Below are positions 23,345 to 36,187 of a stretch of DNA of 64,000 nt, one piece after another (positions within the stretch are counted from its first letter, which is position 1; each line of letters starts with the position of its first letter). Position numbers and translations under genes: made by a program. The DNA comes from Tillus elongatus. Its lineage: Eukaryota; Arthropoda; Insecta; Coleoptera; Cleridae. The stretch lies in NCBI GenBank assembly GCA_964006375.1, contig OZ023267.1:19220539-19284538 (forward strand), given 5' to 3'. Under the pieces are notes generated by a model. The model saw only the letters and a program-made list of their open reading frames with translations. It was not told where the DNA came from and searched no databases.

Positions 23345-24115
23345 CTTGTTTTTCATTACAAACATGCATAATATTTCGATGAAAAATGCAAAAATGCAAT
23401 AAGGAATGTAAAAAAGAGGTATCATCAACGACTTATGGGCCAGCCTGTGATTGTCAAAATAATTTTACAAGATGCAGCTCAAGACACCCGATAAGTAACG
23501 GATACAATCTTTTCTCGTATCTTGCATAATAACAATTATATTGGGCTTTACCGTTGAAATGCGTCACCCTGTATATATGTAAACAGAAAGTAAATTCGGA
23601 TATGCATTCTAGGGGGGCTAAATTGCGCTCATTTGAAGAAACCTTTTTAGAATTCAAAAGTCCCGGTCTCTTCATTAACGAATTTTTTTCTACGAAAATT
23701 AGGTAAAAATTATAGACCGTTAAACCATAAACTTAACTGAAACTACTGCCAAAGCATCAGAGAAAGTGTCTATTTGAAATCAGTTTTCTAGAAATATTTT
23801 ATTACAATGAAGGGCAATGATGGTTGAAGCCGAAACTGAAAAGTTTGCAGAACACTCTTCTTTTTACATAATCCGTATTTGTTTCAGTTTCTTTGCCTAA
23901 ATGTTGCCAATTTAGACTTTTCAAATCGCGACGTTTTGAGGAACACTCTTTACATAATCCGTATTTCTTTCACGTTCTTCCCCTAAATGTTGCCAATTTG
24001 ACGTTTCAAAACGCGATTTTTTACGTATTGAGGAAAACCCCTTTTTTTTTCTTCTTTAAATGCCTCTAACTTTTTTGTCTTTGAACTTACAGACCTACAT
24101 TTTGGTAAATGGTTC

Positions 24116-24198
<83 letters not shown>

Positions 24199-24310
24199 GA
24201 AAATTACCCTGGGTATGGGTTCTAGGGGCCTAGTTCGCGCTCATTTGGAGATTTTTTTTCTAAATTCAAAAGTCGGGGTCTCCTCTTTTTTTTTTAAGAA
24301 AATTCACTTA
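23345..24310 (-). repeat. TA-core family modules and copy
   Basis: Leader module (GATGCAGCTCAAGACACCC; AATGCGTCACCCTGTATAT), a first block, GTTTAGT-type long block landmarks (ACCGTTAAACCATAAACTTA; GTGTCTATTTGAAATC; two 'TGCCTAAATGTTGCCAATTT' segments), a TA array at 24120 and another first block ending AAAAGTCGGGGTCTCC. These are two copies in series, the inner one duplicated around 23,860-24,010. Confidence 0.7.
24120..24195. repeat. (TA)n array
   Basis: About 76 bp after GGTAAATGGTTCACCCTAT, followed by ATTGAAAATTACCCTGGG. Confidence 0.95.
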
Positions 24311-24840
24311 AACAAGCACTTGTGAAGCCACGGGAAAAGTCTACAACTGTATTAAATATGGAACGGTTTCACTAAGTTAGGGAAAGAACAAACAAACATA
24401 TATGTTATACAAATTGAATTAAGTCTTAAAACTTTCATCTCCTCTTTATCAAATTATTTTTTATACAAAAACTCGCTAAAAAAATCATCTGAATAACAAA
24501 AATCTGATTAGATAACGGTAAAGTGAAAGGAGACTAAAAAAATTGATAAAAAGTAAAGTCACTAACTAGGATTAGAACTCGTCCGATGTACACTTAGCTA
24601 CGCTCGACATGTATGTACTAGCACATATATCCCGTAGTACACGTTAATTGTCTAACGTCTTGAATATTTACACAAAACAATTTTGACTTACAATGGATTT
24701 TGTGCTCATATTTTAACGAAATCAAGGAAAATAACGATAAAAAATAAGTCATTTCTTGTCGTGTTTTTCACTCATATTCATACTCCTACCAGAATTATCA
24801 ATGTTGACGTTTTAACTTTCTTAAGTGAGATTTAATTAAC
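24311..24840. other. Unassigned sequence
   Basis: AT-rich. A short minus-strand stretch near 24570-24600 (GAGTTCTAATCC) recalls a pol III B box but has no complete tRNA or SINE around it. Confidence 0.35.
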
Positions 24841-24844
24841 TAAA

Positions 24845-25095
24845 AATTAATTTACCTGTAACTTTTTTGTCTTTTAACGTAAAGATCTAAATTTGGGTAC
24901 ATAGTATACACCTTATGACAGAAACCAGCGTACCAAACTTGGTTGCCATTGCTTTGTTATTTCCGGAGATATATTTTTTTTCGAAAGAAAACACAAAGTT
25001 TTCCGGGAAAACCTGGGCCGATTTTCCTGACTAACGAACTTATCCAAGCCACTTGCAAAAGGAAGGTATTTACCAAATTTGATCAATATCAGCCC

Positions 25096-25186
<91 letters not shown>

Positions 25187-25305
25187 CTGACCCTGGATAT
25201 GGGTACTAGGGGGACGCTCATTTGAAGAAATTTTTTCAAAATTCAAAAATCGAGATCTCCTCATTAGTTAATTTTTTTTAAAGAAAATTCACTAAAACAT
25301 AAGTT
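24845..25305 (-). repeat. TA-core family copy
   Basis: Long-block part (TTGCCATTGCTTTGTTATTT; CTTATCCAAGCCACTTGC), TA array at 25098, GAAACTGACCCTGGATATGG, GTCGAGATCTCC-type end and terminal palindrome CATTAGTTAATTTTTTTTAA / AAAATTCACTAAAA. Confidence 0.8.
25098..25182. repeat. (TA)n array
   Basis: About 85 bp. It is the core of the copy at 24845-25305. Confidence 0.95.
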
Positions 25306-26381
25306 TAATAGGCCACTGGTGCCCACAAAGTAACTTGTTAGCCGTCGATCTAGAGATATTTACTAATTGATTGTTTGACCGCTAGAGCGCACCACATGCT
25401 TGGACTAGACTGCAATCGTTAGCAGGTCGCCTCGGTATTTTCGCCCCGTTTTATGGTAAGTTCGTTTGATCATATGATTTTGTAATTCACAATACACTAC
25501 AAACTGTACTTTCATGTCTTATAGTACACGACTTCATCTATATCTATATATTACAATAGTAAAGCACTGGAATAAGATAGTAAGACATTAGAATAAGGAA
25601 AAGCCAGGTAACCGATAACGTTCAGGTGGACCGACATATAAAGAACATATAAGTAATATGACACAGCTTTCTTAATTTAATATAAACTTCTATCACTTAG
25701 CTCGTATACCATTTATGTCAGTTCTCAACTTTCACTCACAGTTGGAACTTAATGCTCAGTAAATCCAACTTCGTTTCCTCTTATTAAGGATCTTTTTGTC
25801 TCATCGTCTTAAGAATCCGGAGTGCTGTCAAGACACGACCGCGAAGTATAAAATACCGGCTGTGGTTTCAGACACGGCAAATACCACAAAGTTCATTTTA
25901 GCAGACAAAATGAATTGCTGCCCTTGCGGCAGCATCCGGCAGTCGGCAGAAGTCACCCGTCTGTTTCCACGCGCTGAAATATCAAACAATTACTGGATAA
26001 GTACGTTTCGGCTGCTTGAATTATTAATCCCGTCTTATTTTATTACTTTGTCTAATGCAGAATGAGACCTTCTTGTGCGATATTGCCAATTAGTGGTCGT
26101 CAGAATCGATATTTAATTTGTCGCGTTGCCATGGAAACATTATGAATACGTCTCAATTCGTTGATTATAGTGTCTTCTTCCACACAAGTGACCTTGACAA
26201 CTGAAATGACACTTTAACAAGAAGCTGCATTTAGACTTAAGTAAAGATATAGCATAGATATAAAGAAAATTATATCAAAGAAAAGCATTTCAAGACTCAA
26301 CTGGTAGATTTATTATTTAAACTTGGAATGGAATATAGAAATGTCACATTTGTCTATGAGAATTATGAGGTTTATGGACTT
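25306..26381. other. Unassigned sequence before gypsy LTR
   Basis: Mostly unique. The 89-codon ORF at 25796-26065 (MSHRLKNPECCQDTTAKYKI...) is Cys-containing but matches no family I know. Confidence 0.4.
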
Positions 26382-26755
26382 TGTTAATTCTATGGTCAGA
26401 TGTCGGTTATAAAGTGTGTTGATAAGAGCGAACATTCTGGAATGATATTTCTAGAAGGGACCAGAAGTGACAGGTGTAGAATAGTGTAAAAGGTCTAGAA
26501 TCTCTATCGACAGTATAAATAGACGAGCGATGCGCAGAATAAGTTAGTTCAGTTTAAGTCGGTGTGGTGTAGAATAAGTGATCCTAAAGTATTAAGCGAG
26601 TCAGCAGTAAGTGTTGGTGTTTAAGAAACGATCATAGAAGGCGAATAGTGGAATATAGTTCTATGGTGTTGGAAAATAGTTGCTTATAATAAATTAGTAG
26701 TTTGAAAAGCTGCGTCTTGTTAGTCAACGAACCCAGAACCCCGTAGAACGTAACA
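26382..26755 (+). mobile_element. Ty3/gypsy 5' LTR
   Basis: TGTTA at 26382 and TAACA at 26755 form matched LTR ends, placing the primer site two bases downstream. Inside are a TATAAAT box (26514-26520) and AATAAA (26688-26693), fitting U3 promoter and polyadenylation roles. The left boundary is inferred because no second LTR is in the window. Confidence 0.65.
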
Positions 26756-26757
26756 AC

Positions 26758-26776
26758 TGGTGTCAGAAGTGGGATT
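26758..26776 (+). promoter_or_regulatory. Primer-binding site, tRNA-Leu type
   Basis: TGGTGTCAGAAGTGGGATT is complementary to a tRNA 3' end ...ATCCCACTTCTGACACCA, which fits insect tRNA-Leu. Its place two bases after the LTR supports minus-strand priming. Confidence 0.75.
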
Positions 26777-26924
26777 TTTAAGCTGCTAGCAGAAATATTT
26801 TCCAGAATATTCGTTGAACAACGTGGAAATTTCTAGAATATCTGGAAGATCAGTGTCAGCAGTATTTTATAACTGGGTGTGTTCTTGAAACAGAATAAAC
26901 TGTGTACCAATTTTAAGTACGCCT

Positions 26925-28101
26925 ATGCCTAAGACACGTAGCGCAACAGCCAATATGGACGCCCAGCTATTTGAATTGATTAAAGAAATGAAAGAAGAGG
27001 CCAGAAAAAGAGATGAAGAAGCGAAAGAAGAAGTCAGATGAAGAGGCCAGCGAAAGAGATGAAGAAGCCAAACAAGAAATGAGAAAACGAGATGAAGAAG
27101 CCAGAAAAAAGATGAAGAAGTCAGAAAAAGAGACGCAGAAGCCAAAGAAGAAATGAGAAAAAGAAATGAATAGGCCACAAAAAGAGACGAAGAAGCTAAA
27201 GAAGAAGCCAGAAAAAGAGATAAAGGAGCCAGAAAAAGAGACTAAGAAGCCAAAGAAGGAATGAAAAAAGGAGGTGAAGAGGCAGGAAAAGAAACAAAGA
27301 TGCCAAAGAAGAAATGAGAAAAGATATGAAGAAACAAAGAAAATTCTACAAGAACAGGCCAGCAGAATTGAGAATATTACTTTATGTCTCGACGAACGTA
27401 TGAAGCAGGTAAGAGACGACATCTTCCAGCAAGTAGAAAGCAGAGTAAGGGGTATCAGCGACGATGTACATGACAAGCTGACGGAAGTACAACAGAAAGT
27501 GCATTCACTAGAAAGGAAGTGTGAAACCCTAGCCAAAGGAACCATCAGGCTCGAAGATAGCCCGGTCGTAAGAATTAAGGCCCCCACATTTGATTGCTCA
27601 GTCCCGTGGATATTTATCTACCCCAGTTCGAAGCGGCTGCTACAGCAAATGGTTGGGGGCGAGAGAGAGAAAGCGACTTCGCTAATTGTAGCTCTCAGAG
27701 GAGATGCCCTAGATGTGCTTCAAGGTATTCCCACGGAAGAACCGCTGAGTTTTGACAGCATTAGACATCAATTAGAAATAAGGTTTGGCGACCAGCATTT
27801 ACAGCAGTTGTATCGATCGCAGTTCAAAAATCGTTCATAGAAACCGGGCGAAAGTCTCCAACATCTCCACGTCGACGTTGTCAAACTGACGAGATTAGCC
27901 TACCCCATAGCTCCGATGGAGTTTTTAAACCAGCTGTCAGTGCAAACCTTCAGTGACGCCATCAGAGATACCGACACGCAGCAGGCGCTGAGGATGGCTA
28001 GACACAAAACCTTTAACGATGCTTTGGCACATTCCTTGGAGTTTGAAGCGGTAAAGCAAGCGTCGGAAAGTCATGTGAAAGTTCGCAGTCTCCAAGTCTA
28101 A
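26925..28101 (+). pseudogene. gag: Ty3/gypsy Gag
   Basis: It starts MPKTRSATANMDAQLFEL, then a Lys/Glu/Arg coiled-coil region of tandem 'RDEEAKEE'-like repeats broken by several frameshifts (26985-27330). The capsid-like domain reads from 27274 to 27840 (VRIKAPTFD, ALRGDALDVLQGIP, QLEIRFGDQHLQQLYRSQFK) and, after a stop at 27838-27840, continues EFLNQLSVQTFSDAIRDTD, QQALRMARHKTFNDALAHSL. The latter is a typical gypsy Gag pattern. The nucleocapsid knuckle follows near 28217 (CWNCG then a stop). The many breaks mean no functional Gag. Confidence 0.85.
26985..27330 (+). repeat. Degenerate charged minisatellite in gag
   Basis: Repeats of about 39-45 bp (GAAGAAGCCA(G/A)A(G/A)AAGA...) encode alternating acidic and basic residues. 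The slippage-prone tract accounts for the frameshifts. The Ser/Phe-rich minus-strand ORFs here are shadows. Confidence 0.8.
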
Positions 28102-28259
28102 GAACAAAATAAAACAGTTTCATCCAGGATCATGCAGCTACTAGAGAAAATAGCAGAACAAATAAGGCAGACGTCTCATGGACATCCAATAAGATCTCAC
28201 CGTGCAAATGCCTTGCGCTGCTGGAACTGCGGCATATAAGGGGCAAATGTTGGGCTCTA

Positions 28260-28478
28260 AGATCACGTGTAAGGGAAAAAGTGAAGCTAAGGTCGGTAAC
28301 CATTTCTGAGGTTAGGGATTCTGGCAGCGCTCTCCTCGTAGACGGACACGTAAGCGGTAAAAAGACTCAGATAGTTGTCAACACAGCAGCACCTAGGACG
28401 GTTATTCGCCGCGACATGGTTCCAAGATGGCGAGTAAGAGAGCCAGACAGTGTACAGAGTAAATGCAGCCCGTGGTGA
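28260..28478 (+). pseudogene. pro: Ty3/gypsy protease remnant
   Basis: GSALLVDGHVSGKKTQIVVN, TAAPRTVIRRDMVPRW aligns with the retropepsin segment LVDG...VDTGA.RT..R. The catalytic Asp-Thr-Gly is Asn-Thr-Ala here, so it is inactive. Reverse transcriptase and integrase are not found downstream, so the element is 3'-truncated. Confidence 0.75.
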
Positions 28479-29080
28479 TTAGATTCAGGTATTGGAGTTT
28501 GGAGTTTCGGCTATCCAACGCTGTTATTTTTTCTTAGAGGACTGCTATTTGAAATTTTCGAGGGAAAAAAATACAATTTGCGAAGGCCAATCTTTTTTTT
28601 TTCTTTCCATAAATTAACCGAAAAACAAGTATGTTAAGGTACAAGAGGTCTTAACCTACCCCTAAATTCAAATCCGAGGCGCCAGTGCAATCTAGTTTAC
28701 ATACAAAAAATCCCAAAAATAATCGCACTGTGAGGATAGAGGGTTTTTAACAGCGAAACCGCTAAAGTATTGGGGTATGACCTGTCACCAAAAAAAAGTA
28801 CTCTTCCAGCATTTTCCAAATCTGTAATAAAATATGGGGTGTTCCATTACAAACAAAACAAAAAAAGTTTGATAGACCACTGGTGACTAGAAATATTTTA
28901 GGAACACGGCAACGATAATTATGTACCATGTATAATTTTTCTCTTAGAATTTTTTGATAATTTGAATGGTAGGGGGGCTATGGTCCGAGGCGTGATATAC
29001 AGAGTGTTATTTATAATAAGGAAATTTAAGTAATATTTTCAGTTTTGTTGTTAATAATGTTAATTTTAATAAATTATTTT
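28479..29080. other. Unassigned sequence after gypsy fragment
   Basis: No RT, RNase H or integrase coding and no shared repeat. Probably older DNA beyond the truncation. Confidence 0.4.
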
Positions 29081-29085
29081 GTTTT

Positions 29086-29890
<805 letters not shown>

Positions 29891-29929
29891 GTTATTTTGA
29901 TGAAACATGGCACATTGTTTTTACTATAT

Positions 29930-30360
29930 ATTCTTAAATCGAACATCTCTTATGCATTTTTACATTTTTCCTCGAAATATAATACATGTTTGTGAGAAAA
30001 GAAATTCGGAACGCGGCAAAGTGCGTTTTGGTAGCGAATTTTGTGTGTTGTCTTGTTTCGTGGCTGCGGTCGTCAGACCATTCTCACATTTTTGGTAGCG
30101 AATTTTTATTAAATGCTTTAAATTTTAATAACTTAATTTGCTATTAACCTAAGATTCGTTGGCTAGGAAACCAGTTTTTTCAGGAACATTTTTAATTTAT
30201 TTTCGGGATCTTTTTGTACATTTTCAAGCATTGTTTCTACTATAATGTAGGTTATACTGGTAACCAAATTTGATATCTGCTTTCATTAAAAAAATACATA
30301 TTTGCTATTAAAAATTTTTTATGAAAATTCACTTCCATAACGCATTTGCTGCGTCCAGAG
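29930..30360. repeat. 310-bp hairpin-ended unit copy
   Basis: Left end GAACGCGGCAAAGTGCG (30009), right end CATAACGCATTTGCTGCGTC (30335-30354). It has a 60-bp local insertion near 30045 and the same inner landmark (TAGGTTATACTGGTAACC). Confidence 0.65.
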
Positions 30361-31641
30361 TTTTTTTTTTTGTATAGACGCATTGTAAGAATTCTTGTAT
30401 AAATTAAAAATAATATTTTTTTTGGGTCTCACAGACCCAAACCGTGCCTTTTTGTAAAACAGATTTCACACGTGCATCGAAGGGTTAAATGTAGCATACG
30501 TGGAAAATTTCATTCAATTGTCTCAAAAAGCCTCTGGGAAATAAATTATAGAATAAAAGAAAAATTATTGTATCTCAGAAATAACGCAACTAAGGACATA
30601 TGTTTGTAGGAAATTACAAACATAAAATGATCCACAGATCACGTGTTGAATTTTTAGCACTGGATTAAATTACATTACATTAAAATAAAGGTGAGTAGAA
30701 ACATCATTAATGAAAATTGAATGTTGATTTTTAATTAAAACGTAATGGTCAAGAGAAAACTAATCTAATAAATAGTTCATTCCAACCTGGAATACATTAC
30801 AACACAAATGCATTATACGACACCAAAACAAACTGTACTTAACCAATGGAAAGTTCAAAATAATATGTAAAGTGCATAATATATTAATTTCTGCAGTAAC
30901 AATTTACTGAGAGTTTACACAGGAATTAAACTAATAATATGATCCATATTGTTGCACCATATGTTCATGGTTCACAGCATACGGACTGACCTCATTACGA
31001 AAACAGGACCAGCATGTGAACTGAGGTTCATCTCACACTTGTTAGATGTTTGTAGATTATACAGCCGTCTCCCTTGACAGATTGTTAACTTCCTCTGGTT
31101 CATAAACATTATTTTGCATGAATACAACCAGGGTGTTTCCGGGCGGGGATGGGATCTATCGTAGGCGTATACCCTGGCTATTAAGCAAGAGAACTAGCCT
31201 ACTCTTTATGATTATCCTTTCGTTTTGGCAAGGGAGTTATCAAATTTTCGTATTATTAATTGACCATCTAGAACTACTACACAAAATATGAGGATTAGTG
31301 TTTTGAAGACTTCAAATGATCGATTACCTGAAAAGTAATCATGATTCTATACGATTTGAGTGTCACCAAACACATGGCTAGGTCAATAAATAGATTTTCA
31401 TGTTGTCTGTAATTTACAAAAAAGTTTTGTGTGCTATAACTGGCAATAAATAATGTGTTAGTATTACCGATTGAGAAACCCATGTACATTTTGTAACGCT
31501 TCTGTGCTTACACCAATTTACAAATAGACATCAGAGTTATATGATGTAGACTTTGGAGCGATTCGTAAAGTATTAGTCATTGTCTCTTAATATTTAATAA
31601 TTTAGCAGTTAAATTATCTTTTTAAAAATCTCTAAAGGAAT
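30361..31641. other. Unassigned sequence
   Basis: AT-rich without recognised genes or window repeats. A small hairpin GGGTCTCACAGACCC occurs at 30425-30439. Confidence 0.4.
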
Positions 31642-32052
31642 GCACGCACATAAGCACGAACGCGAATGAGGCAACCCAAGGACGTACGAGTATACGTATG
31701 TATACATCTGAACGAGGCGTGTTAATTCGTTTGAATTTCTATATGCATTCGGCTTCGACCCGATCCGTTTCTTGGCGGTACATCAAAGTGAGGCACATGC
31801 TCGGTGCGTGCACAGTCTGGACGGAAGCAAAAAATTCACGTCGAGGCGGTCTACTCTCTAGTAGTGCACGGAAAAGATTGCATGTGTAATTAAAAGCGAC
31901 TGACAAAAGAAGAATGCTCGCCACATTATATGGATCGATGATGCCGTATAACCCCTCGTGCGTCCACTATTCAGGAACCCGAACTTCCCGTATCTGAGGC
32001 AAATGATTCGTCCTCGGGTTGCCTCATTCGCGTTCGTGCTCATATGCGTACC
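31642..32052. mobile_element. Small TIR element (about 410 bp)
   Basis: Ends are inverted: GCACGAACGCGAATGAGG followed by CAACCCAAGGACG at 31653-31684, and the complement CGTCCTCGGGTTGCC, TCATTCGCGTTCGTGC at 32009-32040. The arms are about 43 bp with few mismatches. The inside is GC-richer than its surroundings and has only short ORFs. Target duplication not resolved. Likely a non-autonomous DNA transposon. Confidence 0.7.
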
Positions 32053-32209
32053 CTCCTTAACAGGAAGGCAGAACGGTGTTTACCAAGTAGCGAATTTTCA
32101 TAACTCTGTATGACGATATTTTGTTCGCTCAATTTCAATCAACAAAATATAGTAGTCATTAACAAATTTCAGACAGTTTGTAAGATTACAAAAATGTAAG
32201 CAGACTTAA

Positions 32210-32800
32210 AATTTTCGGGACGCAGCAAGTACGTTACAGTAGTGAATTTTCATAAGAATTGTACACTATTCGTAAGATATATTATTAAAACTAATTCTTT
32301 AAATTTAAATGGACCTTGGAGATCGGTTTTAGAGTCCCAGTTGGCGATTATTTAGAAAAAAAAATATATATTATATGGAGCTAAAAAATTAAAATTTGGT
32401 CTTGGATATAATATGTAAGTACAGCAAGTGTCTTTAAAAAATTGTGTTACAAGTCTCATTAAAGTTACAACACTTTTTCAGAAAAAAAAATCATTTACAA
32501 AGGGAATGTACTTGTCAAATTGTAAATATGGCCGGTATTTTTCCTTATTATTTGCTTAGATGGTTTTGTTTTAGTCAACCCATCCAGTTTTCGCAAACAA
32601 TAAACAGCAAAAAAGGTTTTTAAAACCAATTTGTAGTTATCCGCGAAGCTCATTATGTTATTTTTCTTTAATTTAGTACCCACGGTGCGTTTACATAGGT
32701 GTTACTATGGTTCAAGATTGAAGATTCTAGCTTAATGGGAAATTTATTGAGCTATCGGATTTGAAAATTTTCTACCATAACATACTTGCCGCACCCAGAC
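32210..32800. repeat. Degraded TA-core-related unit
   Basis: Left end GGGACGCAGCAAGTACGTTA (32219), right end ACCATAACATACTTGCCGCA (32774-32793): both are versions of the terminal hairpin, facing inward. The interior is diverged. Confidence 0.55.
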
Positions 32801-32874
32801 CCTTTCCAACACTTATTTGCGGTTGTTGTGTCGATACTTTCTGAAAATAATAAAATATTGCACCTTACTATGTA

Positions 32875-34735
32875 ACCACAGCAAAAACAAAGACCTCTCA
32901 AGCTCCAACGGCAGCAAACCCTTCTGGACTCTTGCCAAATCTATTGGCATTAATTTCTGCAAAAGCACGTTCCCACCTCTTGTTTCAGGGGATGAAATTG
33001 TTTCTACCGTCCTGGAAAAGGCTGAACTTTTTGCCTCGTTGTTCGCGCGGCAATTCTACTCTCAACCCACCTCCAAATGTTCAACCACCAACAGTCCCCA
33101 ATGTCGCGCATAAAATGACGGATATCATTTTCAAAACTAAAAAGGTACGAAAGATGCCCTCTTCTCTTAATACCAGGAAAGCCTCTGGCGTTGACGAGAT
33201 CCCAGCAATTGTTCTCAAAAAACGCCCACCAGAACTTGCTCCTGTCCTGACTCGTCTGCTTCAGACATCTTACGATAGAGGCATATTTCCTAGTAACTGG
33301 AAAACTGCTCGTCCCCAAGGAAAAGATCCAAAGCGCTTCCTAGCAACTACAGGCCTATTTCTCTCCTTTCAGTCGTCTCTAAGGCGATGGAAAAGTATAT
33401 AAACACCGAATTACTAAAATTTATTGAAAAGCAGAGCCACGACAGGCAGTATGGATTCTGTCAGCCGGGATCAACTGCCGACCTCCTTTCCTTTGTCACC
33501 CATTCTTGGAACAAGTCTCTGGAACTACACGGTGAATCCCAGATTGTCGCTCTAGACATACCCAAAGCATTCGACCAGGTCTGGCACGCAGCGCTGCTTA
33601 ATAAACTTCCGACCTATGGCCTACCATCAAAACTCTGTACCTGAACAGCAAATTTTCTCTCCAACCGGAGCATTTCTGTTGTCGTGGATGCCATTCCTCT
33701 AAACTGTGTCCAATTAATGCAGGAGTCCCTCAAGGTTCAGCGTTAACCCCTACTTTGTTTCTTCTCCACATCAATGACCTCCTCTCTAGCATATCCAACC
33801 CAGTTCACAGTTACGCGGACGACAGCGGCCTCCAGTGAAAATATACAATATTCTAAGCCTGTATCTTTAGCCCAAGTAGATGAGGATCGCAGACTCATGG
33901 AGGGTTCTGTCTCTGTGGATCTCCAAAAAATATTAGACTGCGGAAGTAGAAATCTTGAACAATTCAACTCCACCAAATCTCAGTCTTGCTTTCTATCTCA
34001 TAAGAGATACACCAGCCCTAGACCCATCACAATGAACAACCAAGTTATTCAAAGTAATGAGTCCTTTTTACTTGTTGGCATTTCTGTGGATCGAAATCTC
34101 AATTGGCACCAACATGTCACATCAATTGCAGAAGCGACTGCTAAGAAGTTAGGTGTCCTCTTTCGGGCTCGCAAATACTTTTCACCCGCTAATCTCTATG
34201 CCTTATATACCTCACAAATAAGGCCAAACCTCGAATACTGCTCACACATCTGGGGTGCCGCTGTCGCTTCTACACTCGCTATCCTGGACTCCAATCAGAA
34301 GAGAGCTATATGTCTCACCGGTGACCCTACCCTTAAACAAAGGCTACCATCGCTTGCCCACCGACGTGCCGTTGGCGACCTCTTTCTTTTATAGATAGCT
34401 GCACCGACACTGCTCAGAGGAGCTTTCTTCCATAGTTCCTCCACCTGCTGCCCCCAACAAATCTACCAGGGGAACAGAGCGAATGCACCCTTTTACTGTC
34501 CAGGTCACCAGACATAGAAAATCTTGTTATGCCCGCTCTTTTGTCCCGAGGACTTCCAAGTTGTGGAATTCCTTGCCGGCACATGTTTTTCCTTCTCCTC
34601 CGAACCTCCAAACCTTCAAGTCCAGAATTAACAAGTTGTCTCTTTCCTCCTTGTCGACACCCACGGTACGATAGTATTTAGGCTGTGAGCCCTCGTGGTG
34701 TGTTGTTGAAATAAAATAAGTAAATAAATAAACAC
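32875..34735 (+). pseudogene. LINE-C reverse transcriptase to 3' end
   Basis: A 5'-truncated CR1/jockey-like LINE. Blocks in order: SKPFWTLAKSIGIN, VLEKAELFASLFA, LNTRKASGVDEIPAIVLK (RT 0/1), QYGFCQPGSTADLLSFVTH, VALDIPKAFDQVWHAALL (motif A; the usual Asp is kept), then after frameshifts NAGVPQGSAL and SYADDSGLQ (motif C YADD), FLLVGISVDRNLNWHQHVTS, SPANLYALYTSQIRPNLEYC, and a C-terminus SFVPRTSKLWNSLPA ... SLSTPTVR-stop at 34674. At least three frameshifts and stops break it. The 3' end carries a TAAA-type tail (34708-34735). The polymerase motifs are all present, so decay is moderate. Confidence 0.9.
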
Positions 34736-35770
34736 TCTTGTAGTAAAACGCTTGTAAGTAAGCAGTTTCAGAGTTATGATATGTTGGAAACGAATTCAGT
34801 TTGAAAGCGGAAAGTTCGGTTTAAAATTACAATATGTGAAAAAATAAATAGGCTTCGAAACTGGCGTCTGAGTGTAAAGAAAACGTTAAGTATTTAAGTA
34901 TTTTTAGATTGCCTACCAGAAAATATTTTTTGAAGATTTTGAGAATGCATTTCTTCTTTTTCAGCATATATATTATTAACATATTTATAAGACGATTTAT
35001 GATACAAGCTCGAAATTACTGTGCTGTTTCTTATATATACATAGTTTTAATGCTGTTTGAGAAATATCACAACTGGTGCAAGAATGATAGTTATGGGTTT
35101 GTCTTAGTTTTTTGCTAAAATCCAAATGTTATATATTGATTTCAAATTTTTATATTAGATATCGAACTATTTACGTTTTACTATAAACACACTATAAGCT
35201 AACCTTTTCCCAGAATAACGTTTTACACATTGATATCGTAAAACGAGCACGATACGAGAATTATTACTCATGGCATGTAGACTGTCAGACTCGCCCATTA
35301 ATAAAACTTAACAGGAAACTGGCTATTAAAAGCAATAATTGTTTATTTTTCCCCTCAAAATACCACCTCGATCAATTGCTGTGTTTATAAAACAGCTGAA
35401 AACAAGTGTTCAAATACCATTGTCGTCGGATGTAAATATATGCCCAATATATTTTATGTTTGTGATTAAACAATTAAGACATTAGGAAACATGTTACTTT
35501 ACTTTTTTATCACAGACATGGCCAATAAATGCAGGCTGTTAAAAAATGAAGCAGGCTGTATACAGCTTCTCTAGCCGACTCTAAAGATATTTTTATATTT
35601 TCCAATTCCTCCTAGTTTTGAGGTTAGGAATACGATAACTGTAATTGTACACTTGCCAAAAATGATACAACTTGCATATTTTTGCGTCTTCGAATTCTTC
35701 ATGTAAATATATTGTTATGGAGTTTGAAACACTACAAAATATTCAGGTAAGAAATATTTGGAACTCATGT
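34736..35770. other. Unassigned AT-rich sequence
   Basis: The 69-codon ORF at 34909 is hydrophobic and low-complexity with no domain. Nothing else seen. Confidence 0.4.
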
Positions 35771-35774
35771 TGAT

Positions 35775-36155
35775 TGCTATGTTGTTATAATTGATCACAC
35801 AAATTAATCTTTACTCTTTAATCTTTATTGTTTAAAATTGTCCAATATGCCAATAGAAATAAGTCCTATGACTTGTGGAGTATTTTAACATAATTTTGCA
35901 AAGATCGTTCTAAATATGTTTGACATCTATCACCTAATGATACATTTCAAATTTTGACATATCAAAATTTATTGAAACTAAATTTTTGGCTTCCTTACTC
36001 ATCTTAAACCTCAATCAAAACCTTCACTGCCTGGATGTTGCTTTCCATACCAAATTGCTGCCTAATAAATGACTTTTCTTTATGTTGTATATTTATGCCA
36101 AAATTATAAATTTTGTGTGGAGCCAAAATGTACTTTGACATAAAATTAACCAATA
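35775..36155 (-). repeat. Diverged dispersed repeat (pair with 63.3 kb)
   Basis: Shares order and wording with 63310-63640: TTTATTG, CAATAGA(A/G)ATAAGTC, GACTTGTG(G/T)AGTATTT, TTCAAATTTTGACATA, CCATACC / CCATATA and TTTATGCCAAAAT / TTTGTGCCAAAAT. Identity is perhaps two thirds. On minus it ends in AACAATAAAGATTAAAG, suggesting a polyadenylated retroelement 3' end. Confidence 0.5.
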
Positions 36156-36187
36156 AAAACCCGCCACTAGAACAGTTGAAAAAAGTC

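Noticed and set aside
24560..24610. tRNA or SINE candidate on minus (TAGCTAAGTG and GAGTTCTAATCC)
   Set aside because: A-box-like and B-box-like words are only about 10 bases apart and no cloverleaf can be drawn.
26967..27587. 206-codon Ser/Phe-rich minus ORF
   Set aside because: Antisense shadow of the gypsy Gag charged repeat, with composition set by the complementary GAA/AAG codons.
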